Source of the DNA: Methanosarcinales archaeon
GTDB lineage: Archaea > Halobacteriota > Syntropharchaeia > Alkanophagales > Methanospirareceae
Direction: 5' to 3'
Assembly: GCA_025464585.1 (NCBI GenBank)
Contig: JAODGL010000039.1
Location: forward strand, 1 to 5,677
DNA length: 5,677 bases
Numbering within the stretch: the stretch's first letter is position 1; every line of letters starts with the position of its first letter. The notes under the pieces were generated by a model that was given only the letters and a program-made list of their open reading frames with translations, did no database searches and had not been told where the DNA came from. This document shows, piece by piece, positions 1-5,677 of this stretch. The position numbers and the translations under genes are program-made.

Positions 1-60
1 CTTCCGATTATAATAGAAGGTGCTGAGATGTTTTTGAAGGAGTGCAGGGAAACAGGGTGA
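1..60 (+). CDS. 3' end of an unidentified upstream gene (partial)
   Basis: Frame 1 is open from the window edge to a TGA at 58-60 and reads LPIIIEGAEMFLKECRETG. I do not recognise the family from 19 residues. The stop codon sits inside the ribosome binding site (GGGTGAT) of the next gene and only 5 bases before its ATG, which is the tight spacing expected of operon partners, so this is likely a real gene tail and probably another CRISPR-associated gene. That last step is inference from position only; the peptide shows no RAMP glycine-rich loop or other diagnostic motif. Confidence 0.6.
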   Translation, partial: LPIIIEGAEMFLKECRETG

Positions 61-61
61 T
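54..61 (+). promoter_or_regulatory. Ribosome binding site deciding the RAMP gene start
   Basis: AGGGTGAT contains GGTGAT, a perfect match to part of the archaeal Shine-Dalgarno sequence (complement of the 16S 3' end), and ends 4 bases before the ATG at 66. It overlaps the stop of the upstream gene. It favours ATG 66 over the in-frame GTG codons at 42 and 57, which have no comparable site and would run into the preceding gene. Confidence 0.6.
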
Positions 62-65
62 AAAG

Positions 66-1016
66 ATGTCATGGAAATGCTACGAACTTAAAATTAAAGC
101 TAAATCTCCAATCCACATAGGCTACGGTTCTCAACTCGGTATAGTGAGCAGAACTCGCTATTACATACCGGGTAAAACAATGTGGGGCGCTGTAACTGCG
201 ATTCTGAGCAGGAACATTATGGAAAGCTACGATGCAGAAATATACAAGAAAATTGGTGAGTTTGTTAAGAACCATCTGATTTTCAGCTATTTCTATCCTG
301 TTACGAAAGCTAATAACGTTTTATATCCGAACTATACGGATGAGGGTTTGAAATTTGGCGGCATGAGCAAGGAGGAGTTTGAGAGAGAGTTTATCACTTC
401 TTATCTCTCGACGGCACTGGATAAAGGTTCGAGTACAGCGGAAGAGGGTTCTTTACATGAGTTCGAGCTCATTTCACCCGTTGAATTCACCGGCTATCTA
501 TTCACCGATCTTGAGAAGAACCATGCCAGTGCGATGTTGCCCTTTTTTGTGAAGGAAGCAGACGAAGAAGAGATAATAGTTCAACTCAAGGGCGAAGATG
601 TCGAGATATTTGATGCGATAAGGGAGATACAGGTGGGGGGCGAGCGAAACTATGGATTCGGGTGGTTAAATTTGAATGAACAGCCGATAGAAACCGATGA
701 AATATTTGCGAAATACAGGATTGAGCTGAATTCTGATTATCCCGGGGTAGAAGTTAAAAAAGAAATGGTCGCTCTTTCGCATGTACTCATGGATGGGAAC
801 GAAAGAATTGAGTGGATAAAAGGAGACATAGAACCTTTAGTGGGGAGAGAATGGGATGATGAAAAAGGAAAAGGAGCAGGACAGAAGATAAGCGATGTGA
901 AGATTTGTTTGACACCCGGGACAAGATTCGGTCTGAAGGAAGATGAGAAGATAAAAATAGGGGAGTTGGGCATCTGGGAATTTTTTGATGTGAACAGGGG
1001 GTTTATAAAAGAATGA
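66..1016 (+). CDS. RAMP-superfamily CRISPR protein, Cas5/Csm4-like, extra to the standard Csm set
   Basis: A 316-residue protein. Near the N-terminus is a RAMP strand-turn motif, SPIHIGYGS (14-22), followed by YIPGKTMWGAV (33-43), equivalent to the YIPGSSLKG motif of Csm3. Mid-protein GSLHEFELISPVEFTGYLF (128-146) is RAMP-like, and a glycine-rich loop, VGGERNYGFGW, lies at 190-200. The C-terminal third has a VGREW...GKGAG...PGTRF stretch (259-288) that resembles the GGWR...GSVF region of Csm4. The loop position and length match the Csm4 of this same operon (loop about 187-199, 302 residues), so a Cas5-group fold is inferred. There is no Asp where Csm3 has its catalytic D33, so RNA cleavage is not expected; crRNA or complex binding is more likely. 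It lies 46 bases before cas10. It could instead be a Csx10-like or otherwise unnamed RAMP. It does not look like Cas6: the glycine-rich loop is mid-protein rather than C-terminal. Membership of the RAMP superfamily is confident; the exact family is not. Confidence 0.8.
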   Translation: MSWKCYELKIKAKSPIHIGYGSQLGIVSRTRYYIPGKTMWGAVTAILSRNIMESYDAEIYKKIGEFVKNHLIFSYFYPVTKANNVLYPNYTDEGLKFGGMSKEEFEREFITSYLSTALDKGSSTAEEGSLHEFELISPVEFTGYLFTDLEKNHASAMLPFFVKEADEEEIIVQLKGEDVEIFDAIREIQVGGERNYGFGWLNLNEQPIETDEIFAKYRIELNSDYPGVEVKKEMVALSHVLMDGNERIEWIKGDIEPLVGREWDDEKGKGAGQKISDVKICLTPGTRFGLKEDEKIKIGELGIWEFFDVNRGFIKE

Positions 1017-1037
1017 AGCTTCCGAAAAGTTTATAAG
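1001..1037 (+). promoter_or_regulatory. Candidate archaeal promoter(s) ahead of cas10
   Basis: Two TATA-like elements flank the end of the RAMP gene: GTTTATAAAA at 1001-1010 and GTTTATAAG at 1029-1037. The second is preceded by CCGAAAA (1022-1028), a good match to an archaeal BRE (purine/A-rich TFB site). A TATA box centred near 1033 would start transcription about 26 bases downstream, near 1059, just before the ATG at 1063, giving an almost leaderless cas10 message. The first element would start near 1031 and include a leader. The same TTTATAA core also occurs inside csm4 near 5214, so the motif alone is weak evidence. Confidence 0.35.
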
Positions 1038-1062
1038 AAGAAAAGAGGAAATGATTGATGAC

Positions 1063-3450
1063 ATGGATGAATATAGATTGTTAAACCTGGGGGCGGTGCT
1101 CCATGATATAGGCAAAGTTATTCAGCGGGATTTAGGTAAGGTAGAAGGGGGACATTCTGAGTTGGGCTACAAATTTTTAAAAGGTTTAGACGAAGAGCTT
1201 GCTCTATTTGCAAAGTTTCATCATAAAAGCGAAATTGACAGTCAGAGGAGCGAGTTCGACAATTTGGATATAACCAAACAAAATCTATTATGGATGGTCT
1301 ATGAAGCTGACAATCTATCATCCACTGAAAGAGAGAAACTAAAAGGTGAATTCAATCCTAAAAACCCATTAATAGCGGTTTTTTCAAGAGTGAAACTTGA
1401 TGAGGAAGTGAAGGAAGAAAGGGCATATCCATTAACAACGCTGGTTTTCGATGATTTTATTTTCCCGGGATTTGGGAAAGACAAAGTGGAAGATAAAATA
1501 AAACATAAAAATTACGAGGCGATTTACGCTGATTTCAAACACTATTTTCCTTCTCTTTATCCAGATTTGATATTGGCATTCCTGGAAAAAGAAGCGACTT
1601 TTATCCCAGCAAGAACAGGAGAAGATGAAGATGTTTCGCTCTTCGACCACTTGAAAACAACATGCGCAATCGCATCTTGCATGTATCTTTACCATAAAGA
1701 TTCACTAAGCAAAGATATAAAGAAACAGATTGAAAACAGAAGCGAAGAGAAATATCTGCTTATTAGCGGAGATATTTCAGGTATTCAAAAATTCATTTAC
1801 AATATAACTTCTAAGGGCGCTTTAAAACTTCTGAGAGCAAGGTCATTTTTCTTAGAGATGATCTCAGAGGATTTTGTCCAGGAACTGCTGGATGAACTGA
1901 ACCTTTCGAGGGCAAATCTGCTCTATTGCGCCGGAGGGCATTTTTACATGCTCGCACCAAATACAGGAGAATGCAAAGATAAGGTAGATAACTTGAAAAG
2001 AGAATTAAATAGAAGGCTTTTGGAGAAATTTGAAGGAAATTTGTATTATGCGATTGATTACCTTTCTTTTAGTGGCAATCAGTTTAAGGACTTCTCGAAA
2101 TTACGGGTGGATATTGGAAAGAAAGTTTCAGAACAAAAATCAAAGAAATTCAGCGAGTTTCTGATTGATGCGCCAGACAAGTTTTTAAGAGAGGATTGCA
2201 GGGATACGGATTATCTGAATAAAAATAAGCGGTGTGATGCATGCAAAAGATTCGTTTCTGAGTTGAAGAGAGATACAGAAAAAGAAGCAGAGTATTGTGA
2301 AGATTGCTATGCCCTTAATAGTATTGGAACGAAACTTGCCAATAAGAAATACAGATTCATATTGAGATATAGAGATGTTGAGAACTGTGATTTAGAACTG
2401 CCATTTTCCAAGATAAAAATCATGGAAAAAATAGAAGGAAGGAATTTTAATACTGCTTTCCAGATAAATTCTTTCGGTATTACCGGGGAAGTTTTAGAGT
2501 TGAAGCAAAAAGCGGACTTCAATTTTGTTCCACTCACACTTGCAAGATATTCTTGTGGAAAGGACTTAGATACTTTAGCAAATGACTCAGCGGGAATAAA
2601 TAAGATAGGTGTTTTAAGAATGGATGTTGACAATCTTGGGAGAATCTTTAAAGAAGGGCTGAGAGGAGAATTAAGAACAATCTCGAGGATAACAAACTTA
2701 TCGAGGTTTTTAAATTATTTCTTCAAGGGCTATCTGAATTTGCTCGGAGAATTTGAAGAGAGGAACGTAAAGGGTATCTGCAATAGTGTCTGGGGCGATG
2801 GGAGATTAAGAGCGAGGAAAAATAGAGATTTTACCATTGTCTATGCGGGTGGGGATGACTTGCTTATAGTTGGTTCGTGGGACGATGTTCTTGAGATTGC
2901 ACTCGATATTAACGCCCTATTCAGGAAGTACGTTGGAGAGAACGATAATATCACGATTTCTGCGGGATTTTGCATCTTTGATAAGAAGTTTCCTTTTTAC
3001 AAGATGGCGGAAATATCTGGAGAGAAGGAGGGAATAGCGAAAAATGAAGGTAAAAACAGAATATGGATGTTTGAGAGAGGCGTCAAATTTGGCTACGAAG
3101 ATGAAGTAAAGGAGAAAGAAGGGGTAATTACGGAATCCATTGAATGGAACAAATTTCTTGGTCTCTGGAAAGATTTTGAACATTTATTGCCTTTATTAAA
3201 GGAGAAGAAAATAAGTAAAGGGGATATTGCGAAGTTATTGACTATAAATAATCAGTATAAGGAGAACATAGCGAACATCAATTGGGCGGTTCAGCTTAGT
3301 TATTGGTATGGGAAATTAAATGAAAATGATAAGAGGATATTCAAAGATATAGTTAAAAAATATTCTGTTATTAAGAGGGAGCATCCCTCGGATATTTTTT
3401 TTATTGACATTCCTTTGAGGATATTGGATTTTGCAACGAGGGGTGAATAG
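1063..3450 (+). CDS. cas10: Cas10/Csm1, large subunit of the type III-A effector complex
   Basis: A 795-residue protein, normal for Cas10. When target RNA is bound it acts as an ssDNase (HD domain) and makes cyclic oligoadenylate from ATP (Palm domain). HD domain: LHDIGK with H14-D15, then H31, an HH pair at 53-54 and D83. Palm 1 has GDISGIQKFIY (236-246). A zinc knuckle is formed by C391/C394 and C412/C415. Palm 2 has MDVDNLG (520-526, D521 and D523) and the cyclase GGDD at 596-599; residues about 675-795 form the helical C-terminal domain. All active-site residues are present. An in-frame ATG at 1051 would add four residues, but its GAGGA is only one base away. ATG 1063 has AGGAAATGAT (8 of 10 to the archaeal Shine-Dalgarno) 7 bases upstream and puts the HD pair at 14-15, as in the S. 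epidermidis protein, so I prefer it. The family call is certain; the start is about 65:35. Confidence 0.97.
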   Translation: MDEYRLLNLGAVLHDIGKVIQRDLGKVEGGHSELGYKFLKGLDEELALFAKFHHKSEIDSQRSEFDNLDITKQNLLWMVYEADNLSSTEREKLKGEFNPKNPLIAVFSRVKLDEEVKEERAYPLTTLVFDDFIFPGFGKDKVEDKIKHKNYEAIYADFKHYFPSLYPDLILAFLEKEATFIPARTGEDEDVSLFDHLKTTCAIASCMYLYHKDSLSKDIKKQIENRSEEKYLLISGDISGIQKFIYNITSKGALKLLRARSFFLEMISEDFVQELLDELNLSRANLLYCAGGHFYMLAPNTGECKDKVDNLKRELNRRLLEKFEGNLYYAIDYLSFSGNQFKDFSKLRVDIGKKVSEQKSKKFSEFLIDAPDKFLREDCRDTDYLNKNKRCDACKRFVSELKRDTEKEAEYCEDCYALNSIGTKLANKKYRFILRYRDVENCDLELPFSKIKIMEKIEGRNFNTAFQINSFGITGEVLELKQKADFNFVPLTLARYSCGKDLDTLANDSAGINKIGVLRMDVDNLGRIFKEGLRGELRTISRITNLSRFLNYFFKGYLNLLGEFEERNVKGICNSVWGDGRLRARKNRDFTIVYAGGDDLLIVGSWDDVLEIALDINALFRKYVGENDNITISAGFCIFDKKFPFYKMAEISGEKEGIAKNEGKNRIWMFERGVKFGYEDEVKEKEGVITESIEWNKFLGLWKDFEHLLPLLKEKKISKGDIAKLLTINNQYKENIANINWAVQLSYWYGKLNENDKRIFKDIVKKYSVIKREHPSDIFFIDIPLRILDFATRGE
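3375..3402 (+). terminator. Terminator-like hairpin plus T8 inside the end of cas10
   Basis: A perfect 6-base inverted repeat, GAGGGA (3375-3380) and TCCCTC (3384-3389) with a 3-base GCA loop, is followed 5 bases later by eight consecutive T (3395-3402). It lies 46 bases before the cas10 stop and encodes ordinary residues (KREHPSDIFFI). It has the form of an intrinsic terminator, and archaeal RNA polymerase is known to stop at T-rich tracts. Full termination here would cut cas10 and silence csm2-csm5, so at most partial attenuation or pausing is plausible. It may be a coincidence of coding sequence. Confidence 0.25.
3440..3445 (+). promoter_or_regulatory. Ribosome binding site of csm2
   Basis: GGGGTGA-type sequence (core GGTGA) lies 7 bases before the csm2 ATG and inside the last codons of cas10. 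It supports the csm2 start at 3453, two bases after the cas10 stop. Confidence 0.6.
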
Positions 3451-3452
3451 AA

Positions 3453-3968
3453 ATGGAAGAAATTGAGAAACTGTTGAAGGATAGTAGGCATGTAGAGTTC
3501 GTGGAGCAGCTAAACGAATTGGAAAATAGAATTCGTGAAGCAAGGAACAGGAATAAGAATTTAGAAGAGAAGTTGAAAAGAGAAAAAAGAGAAATCGTGC
3601 AATGGTGTGGGAACTATGTCAAAAACAAAGAAGTCCCTTTGCAAGAACAGGATTTGGTAGATTTGAGTTGTGTCCTTGGCGTTTACCTGGCAAAGAAACG
3701 AGATGAGCTAAAGACTACCCAAATAAGAAAGATACTTGACCGGTTTAATTCAATAGAGAGTAATAAAGACAAATTTGATAAAAGTGAATTGATAAAAATG
3801 AAACCCATTTTGGCATATACTGCAGCAAGAAACAAAGCAACCAAGGAATTAATAAAGATATTAGATAATTCAATAAACCAAGTGAAGAGTTTTGAAGATT
3901 TTGAAAAGATATGCGAGTTTTTGAGAGGAGTGGTTGCATATCATAGACTTGCAGGAGGGAGCGATTAA
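3453..3968 (+). CDS. csm2: Csm2, small subunit of the type III-A effector complex
   Basis: A 171-residue, helical, highly charged protein. Csm2 forms the inner filament of the Csm complex and contacts the crRNA-target duplex along the Csm3 backbone. Family marks are LKTTQIRKIL (86-95), MKPILAYTAAR (116-126, the usual 'KPKLAYAAGR' block) and the C-terminal FEDFEKICEFLRGVVAYHR (147-165) followed by AGG. The core from about residue 60 is standard. Residues about 14-50 are a Glu/Lys/Arg-rich stretch with heptad-like spacing, probably a long helix or coiled coil, making the protein longer than many bacterial Csm2 proteins. The gene starts 2 bases after cas10 and ends 1 base before csm3, exactly the usual csm1-csm2-csm3 order. 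The start at 3453 is supported by an upstream GGTGA. Confidence 0.92.
   Translation: MEEIEKLLKDSRHVEFVEQLNELENRIREARNRNKNLEEKLKREKREIVQWCGNYVKNKEVPLQEQDLVDLSCVLGVYLAKKRDELKTTQIRKILDRFNSIESNKDKFDKSELIKMKPILAYTAARNKATKELIKILDNSINQVKSFEDFEKICEFLRGVVAYHRLAGGSD
3953..3961 (+). promoter_or_regulatory. Strong ribosome binding site of csm3
   Basis: AGGAGGGAG, the strongest Shine-Dalgarno in the window, ends 8 bases before ATG 3970 and lies within the end of csm2. It rules in ATG 3970 over an in-frame TTG at 3934. It fits the need for several Csm3 copies per complex. Confidence 0.7.
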
Positions 3969-3969
3969 A

Positions 3970-4710
3970 ATGCTGCTTGGGAAGGTGATAATAAAAGGGG
4001 AGATGGAACTGAAGACGGGGTTGCACATAGGTGCATCAAAAGAGACGATGAAAATAGGAGGGATTGATAGCCCGGTTGTGAGAGACCCAATTACAGATTT
4101 CCCTTACATACCTGGGAGTTCGCTGAAGGGAAAAATGAGGAGCCTCTTAGAGCGATTGTTGAATAAAGCTTTGGTGGAGGTTAGCAAATCGCCGGAGATA
4201 AAAATACACGTTTGCAGTGATAAAGATTGTGAAATTTGCAGATTATTTGGTAGTTCAACGAAAGAGGGAAACATACCTTCTAGGGTTATCGTGAGAGATT
4301 TGCAATTAACGGATGCGAGCCAAAAAGATTTGGAAAACATAGACACCGGACTAAAATATACGGAATGGAAGTTTGAGAACGTTATTGACAGAATAACAGC
4401 GCAGGCATCGCCAAGACAGATAGAAAGAGTACCTGCAGGCAGTAAATTCGATTTTGAGATAATTTACACCATAGAAAATAAGGAGCAGGTAGAAGAGGAT
4501 TTAGGAAATATCAAGAAGTGCACAGAACTTCTACAAGATGATTATCTCGGAGGTCAAGGTTCAAGAGGCTATGGTAAGGTGGAATTTGCAAACACAAAGG
4601 TAACGGTAAAGAAGATAGAATATTACTTAGAAGGAAAAGAGGAAGCAAAAAAGGAGTTCGATGAAATAGGTGATGCGATAGAATTCATAAAGCAAGATGA
4701 GGATAATTAA
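3970..4710 (+). CDS. csm3: Csm3, Cas7-family backbone subunit and target-RNA nuclease
   Basis: A 246-residue RAMP protein. Several copies wrap the crRNA spacer, and each cuts bound target RNA at 6-nucleotide intervals in known complexes. Sequence marks: TGLHIGAS (16-23, H19), the catalytic-loop motif GGIDSPVVRDP (30-40) with D33 at the same position as the catalytic Asp of the S. thermophilus protein, PYIPGSSLKGKMR (45-57), RLFGSS (91-96), the block ENVIDRITAQASPRQIERV (136-154) and the glycine-rich loop LGGQGSRGYGKVEF (193-206). A His/Cys cluster, H80-x-C82-x4-C87-x2-C90, probably binds zinc, as described for some archaeal Csm3 proteins. ATG 3970 has a strong AGGAGGGAG site and gives the usual N-terminus. 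It begins 1 base after csm2 and its end overlaps csm4 by 14 bases. All expected catalytic features are present, so it should be active. Confidence 0.96.
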   Translation: MLLGKVIIKGEMELKTGLHIGASKETMKIGGIDSPVVRDPITDFPYIPGSSLKGKMRSLLERLLNKALVEVSKSPEIKIHVCSDKDCEICRLFGSSTKEGNIPSRVIVRDLQLTDASQKDLENIDTGLKYTEWKFENVIDRITAQASPRQIERVPAGSKFDFEIIYTIENKEQVEEDLGNIKKCTELLQDDYLGGQGSRGYGKVEFANTKVTVKKIEYYLEGKEEAKKEFDEIGDAIEFIKQDEDN

Positions 4711-5605
4711 GTTAAATTTCAATTCGCCATTGCATGTTGGAGAGATAGGGATTGGATTGGAGGAGTGTTCGCCAATAATCCATTCAGATACGATTTTCAA
4801 TGCGATAATAAACGCTTATGCTTTAATGCATTCTGAAGAACAAACAGATGAGTTTGTAGAAAAGTTTGAAGCTGTTAAAATTTCCTCCGCTTTTCCTCGC
4901 TCCGATGGCGATATCCTATTTCCAAAGCCAAGAATCAAGATAAACACCAAAATAGACATCTCTGATTATGCTAAAGAGTTGAAGAGAACAGAATACATCT
5001 CAAAAGGGTATTTTGAGAAGATAATAAACAATGAAGAATTTAGTAAAGAAGAAATTGAAGAATTAATAAAAGAAAGAGAGTTGTCTAAAGACTATCAAAT
5101 TCCCAAGGTGTACCTTGATAGAGAAACAAAAGAATCAGATTTCTTCTTTATAAGTTTAATCAAATTTAAGGAGGATTGTGGATTATGGTTTTCGATTGAG
5201 TGCGAGAGTGGTGTTTATAAGGACATTGTCTCCTGTTTAAGACTACTGCAAGACGAAGGGATAGGAGGAAAAAGAACGTGGGGATATGGATTGTTCGAGT
5301 TTCGCGAGGATAATATTGGTCTGAGATTACCAAATAAACCGAATTTGCATCTACTTTTGTCTTTAGTTTACCCAAACGAGAACGAAAATGCATTATTTAA
5401 CGGAGAGAATGCATCCTGGGATTTCGTAACAAGGGGTGGATGGAGAGCGACCGGGATAAGAAAACCAAGAATAAAAATGGTCAAAGAGGGGAGTGTTTTT
5501 GATAGCATGCCCATTGGGAAGATATTGAAATTTGATACATTAAAATTTCATCATTACGGGTTGGCATATACCGTTCCGGCGGCAGGAGGAAAAGGAAATG
5601 GCTGA
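4697..5605 (+). CDS. csm4: Csm4, Cas5-family crRNA 5'-end cap subunit
   Basis: A 302-residue RAMP protein. Csm4 holds the 5' handle of the crRNA and bridges the Csm3 filament to Cas10. Motifs typical of the family are NSPLHVGEIGIGLEE (9-23), IHSDTIFNAIINAY (28-41), FPRSDGDILFPKPRI (66-80), EYISKGYFE (99-107), the glycine-rich loop GIGGKRTWGYGLFEF (188-202), RGGWRATG (246-253), EGSVF (264-268) and the C-terminal HHYGLAYTVP (285-294). Length is normal. ATG 4697 is the only start that keeps the N-terminal RAMP strand. It overlaps csm3 by 14 bases and has no close Shine-Dalgarno (the nearest GGTGAT, at 4669-4674, is 22 bases away), so its translation probably depends on ribosomes finishing csm3, which fits a single copy per complex. 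Csm4 is thought to be non-catalytic. Confidence 0.95.
   Translation: MRIIKLNFNSPLHVGEIGIGLEECSPIIHSDTIFNAIINAYALMHSEEQTDEFVEKFEAVKISSAFPRSDGDILFPKPRIKINTKIDISDYAKELKRTEYISKGYFEKIINNEEFSKEEIEELIKERELSKDYQIPKVYLDRETKESDFFFISLIKFKEDCGLWFSIECESGVYKDIVSCLRLLQDEGIGGKRTWGYGLFEFREDNIGLRLPNKPNLHLLLSLVYPNENENALFNGENASWDFVTRGGWRATGIRKPRIKMVKEGSVFDSMPIGKILKFDTLKFHHYGLAYTVPAAGGKGNG
5584..5589 (+). promoter_or_regulatory. Ribosome binding site of csm5
   Basis: AGGAGG lies 8 bases before ATG 5598, inside the end of csm4, and fixes the csm5 start. Confidence 0.65.
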
Positions 5606-5677
5606 ATTAGAAGTTCTTTCTCCATTGCATATAGGAAACGGGAATGTATTAGGTTTGATAGATTTCGTTTTAGAGGA
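5598..5677 (+). CDS. csm5: Csm5, crRNA 3'-end subunit (5' part only)
   Basis: The first 26 codons, open to the window edge, read MAELEVLSPLHIGNG followed by NVLGLIDFVLE. The 'LEVLSPLHIGNG...DFV' pattern is the usual N-terminal RAMP strand and loop of Csm5. Csm5 sits at the 3' end of the crRNA in the complex and is needed for crRNA maturation in known systems. The ATG is preceded by AGGAGG, and the gene overlaps csm4 by 8 bases. Its place directly after csm4 matches the standard csm1-5 order. Everything beyond residue 26 lies outside the window, so completeness cannot be judged. Confidence 0.85.
   Translation, partial: MAELEVLSPLHIGNGNVLGLIDFVLE

Noticed and set aside
42..65. Longer RAMP gene starting at GTG 42 (or GTG 57)
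   Set aside because: It would overlap the upstream gene end, has no suitable Shine-Dalgarno, and adds residues that do not look like a RAMP N-terminus; ATG 66 has GGTGAT close upstream.
66..1016. Extra RAMP interpreted as Cas6
   Set aside because: Cas6 carries its glycine-rich loop near the C-terminus and usually a catalytic His near the N-terminus in a different setting; here the loop is at residues 190-200 of 316 and the layout follows Csm4.
3934..3969. Csm3 starting at TTG 3934
   Set aside because: The added 12 residues are read from the csm2 3' end and the strong AGGAGGGAG site; ATG 3970 gives the usual Csm3 N-terminus with D33 in its standard position.
5212..5220. TATA-like TTTATAA inside csm4
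   Set aside because: It is in coding sequence with no downstream gene start at a fitting distance and no A-rich BRE in front; it illustrates how common the motif is in this AT-rich DNA.
69..5393. Many reverse-strand open frames of 60-110 codons and a few out-of-frame ones
   Set aside because: All lie opposite strongly supported cas genes, show no recognisable motifs, and have compositions typical of shadow frames (for example Ser/Phe/Leu-rich antisense of Glu/Lys-rich coding).
1..5677. CRISPR array, tRNA, insertion sequence or attachment site
   Set aside because: I saw no regularly spaced direct repeats, no cloverleaf-like RNA sequence and no transposase or terminal inverted repeats; nearly every base is coding.

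Overview
The window is the core of a type III-A (Csm) CRISPR-Cas effector operon, with every gene on the + strand. The organism is most likely an archaeon. The DNA is AT-rich, arginine is largely AGA/AGG and isoleucine often ATA, starts follow GGTGA/GGAGG-type ribosome binding sites, and the one long gap between genes carries archaeal-style BRE/TATA-like sequence. A methanogen- or ANME-related or Archaeoglobus-like euryarchaeon would fit, but the lineage cannot be fixed from this window.

Layout: bases 1-60 hold the last 19 codons of an unidentified upstream gene. Next is a RAMP-superfamily gene (66-1016) that is not one of the five standard Csm genes. Its motif layout resembles Cas5-group proteins such as Csm4. 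After a 46-base gap (34 bases if the upstream ATG is used) with TATA-like elements come cas10/csm1 (1063-3450), csm2 (3453-3968), csm3 (3970-4710), csm4 (4697-5605) and the first 26 codons of csm5 (5598 to the window edge). From cas10 onward the genes are 1-2 bases apart or overlap by 8-14 bases, so they are almost certainly co-transcribed and partly translationally coupled.

How they work together: in known Csm complexes Csm4 caps the crRNA 5' end beside Cas10, copies of Csm3 form the backbone and cut target RNA, Csm2 forms the inner filament, and Csm5 caps the 3' end. Here the Csm3 catalytic Asp (D33), the Cas10 HD nuclease residues and the Cas10 GGDD cyclase motif are all present. This predicts a fully active system: RNA cleavage, ssDNA cleavage and cyclic oligoadenylate synthesis. 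No Csm6/Csx1-type ancillary effector, cas6, cas1/cas2 or CRISPR array lies in the window; they would have to be elsewhere.

Most worth a second look are the extra Csm4-like RAMP ahead of cas10, a terminator-like hairpin plus T8 tract inside the 3' end of cas10, and the TATA-like sequences that may give the csm genes their own promoter. The only region without a gene is the short gap before cas10.
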